The notes beneath the pieces were generated by a model. That model saw only the letters and a program-made list of their open reading frames with translations, searched no databases and had not been told where the DNA came from. 5,428 nt of DNA, taken from NCBI GenBank assembly GCA_000753945.1, contig JQOA01000210.1:1-5428 (forward strand), given 5' to 3'. The position numbers and the translations under genes were made by a program. Positions 4,853 to 5,428 of the stretch are shown in pieces. Every line of letters starts with the position of its first letter. Positions within the stretch are counted from its first letter, which is position 1. The DNA is from Smithella sp. D17. GTDB taxonomy: Bacteria; Desulfobacterota; Syntrophia; Syntrophales; Smithellaceae.

Positions 4853-5046
4853 TACCGCCTTTCCCTTCGAGTGTTTATCTCCCGACCGTCTATCATTAAT
4901 TGACGATTATTCAGAATTACCGGGTCAACAATCTCTCCGCAGATCAAACATTTCCATCCCCAAAACTGTCCATGGGTACCGTAAAATTTATCATAGGCCA
5001 CAGCACCACCACAGCGAAGACATTTTGTAAGAAATATTTTATCCAT
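4852..5046 (-). CDS. Small zinc-ribbon protein (two CxxC knuckles)
   Basis: The 64-residue protein has Cys9-x2-Cys12 (KCLRCGG) and Cys33-x2-Cys36 (KCLICGE), separated by 20 residues that include an aromatic GQFWGWKC stretch. This is a rubredoxin-like or zinc-ribbon arrangement expected to bind one structural zinc. The rest is short and basic, ending REINTRRERR, and no enzymatic domain is present. It may be a nucleic-acid or protein adaptor; the exact role is unknown. The ATG at 5044-5046 overlaps the TAA stop of the ABM gene by one base (TAATG), and AGAGAAG lies just upstream. Its own TAG overlaps a possible GTG start of the next gene, so translation of all three may be coupled. Confidence 0.85.
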   Translation of the reverse strand: MDKIFLTKCLRCGGAVAYDKFYGTHGQFWGWKCLICGEIVDPVILNNRQLMIDGREINTRRERR

Positions 5047-5351
5047 TAAAGCTTCTCTATCCCCACCGGGTGGGAAACGGTGAAGAACGTCCTTTCATAG
5101 GGCTCCTGGAGAAAGTTCATAGCGCCCCGGAGCACACTGAAATGCTCCGACTTCAGGTGCATCATTAGATTTTCATTTGTATCCCATTCTTCAAGAATAA
5201 AGAGTTTGTTTTCATCCTCGATACTCTGGCAGAAGTCGCAACGTTTGCATCCCTTCTCCATCCTTGTGGAAACGGACAAAGAGGCAATCGTCTGTGACAA
5301 CTCTACGCGCTTCTCAGAAAGGACATTCATTCGTATGATTAAAAGCGTCAT
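5046..5351 (-). CDS. ABM-domain (antibiotic biosynthesis monooxygenase-like) protein
   Basis: The 101-residue protein matches the single-domain ABM ferredoxin-like fold across about residues 1-92. It has an N-terminal strand MTLLIIRMNV, helix EKRVELSQTIASL, a strand with EKGCKRCDFCQ, then EDENKLFILEEWDTNENLMMHLKSEHFSVL. Such proteins form dimers; some oxidise quinols or degrade haem, many have no known substrate, and DENxLFxLEEW-x11-H-x4-H is the typical core. Cys35, Cys38 and Cys41 form an unusual C-x2-C-x2-C cluster where relatives often have Tyr or other residues. The ATG at 5349-5351 has a GGAGGT ribosome binding site at eight bases; the in-frame Met8 is less likely because it would remove the first strand. 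A sigma-54-like promoter lies about 50 bases upstream. Confidence 0.85.
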   Translation of the reverse strand: MTLLIIRMNVLSEKRVELSQTIASLSVSTRMEKGCKRCDFCQSIEDENKLFILEEWDTNENLMMHLKSEHFSVLRGAMNFLQEPYERTFFTVSHPVGIEKL

Positions 5352-5400
5352 AAAAGATGACCTCCATTTGTATAATTAAAAGATAATGGAAACATTAAAA

Positions 5401-5416
5401 GCAAATAGTCTGCCAA
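5401..5416 (-). promoter_or_regulatory. Sigma-54 (RpoN)-type promoter
   Basis: The minus strand reads TTGGCAGACTATTTGC. It has the -24 GG and -12 GC dinucleotides at the required 12-base offset and matches the TTGGCA and TTGC halves of the sigma-54 consensus. The predicted start of transcription is near 5389, giving a leader of about 38 bases to the ABM start. Activation would require an enhancer-binding protein whose sites, if present, lie outside the window. No convincing sigma-70 -35/-10 pair was seen in the same interval. Confidence 0.65.
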
Positions 5417-5428
5417 CAATCTTAAAAA

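Noticed and set aside
1..5428. tRNA, rRNA or riboswitch
   Set aside because: No cloverleaf, conserved tRNA TTCRA loop context, rRNA segment or known aptamer core was recognised by reading either strand.

Overview
The window is a compact run of small genes, all read from the minus strand (right to left). They encode envelope and stress-type proteins of a Gram-negative (diderm) bacterium. Two lipoproteins with lipoboxes, an OmpA-type peptidoglycan-binding domain, a periplasmic triple-BON protein and a CsbD-like protein all point to outer-membrane and osmotic or general stress physiology. Protein style, moderate GC content and a good sigma-54-type promoter fit a Desulfobacterota/Geobacter-like or related lineage. 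That placement is an impression from family resemblance, not a proven assignment.

In transcription order: a sigma-54-like promoter (5401-5416) precedes an ABM-domain protein. This gene overlaps by one base a small CxxC/CxxC zinc-ribbon protein, which in turn overlaps by one base a possible GTG start of a small Lmo0937-type membrane protein (copy C). Next come a CsbD-family protein, a three-BON periplasmic protein, Lmo0937-type copy B, a DUF4398 lipoprotein, a DUF4398-OmpA lipoprotein, Lmo0937-type copy A, a two-TM small protein, a secreted Trp/Tyr- and Gln-rich protein, a possible 31-residue basic peptide and a PAS-domain protein that looks cut short at the window edge. Nearly every gene has a clear purine-rich ribosome binding site. 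Gaps are under 100 bases except for the 130 bases at 331-460, which hold the putative small basic ORF.

The layout suggests one or a few co-oriented transcription units for envelope maintenance. The OmpA-domain lipoprotein and its DUF4398 partner would tether outer membrane to peptidoglycan, the BON protein would act in the periplasm or at membranes, and CsbD and the tiny membrane proteins are typical stress-regulon members. These roles are inferred from families.

The most unusual structure is a segmental duplication. Two about 90% identical Lmo0937-type genes with homologous flanks (about 1641-1864 and 3264-3485) bracket the DUF4398/OmpA pair. Each copy is preceded by a stem-loop at the same place but with unrelated sequence. 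No tRNA, rRNA, CRISPR array, transposase or recognisable phage gene was seen.
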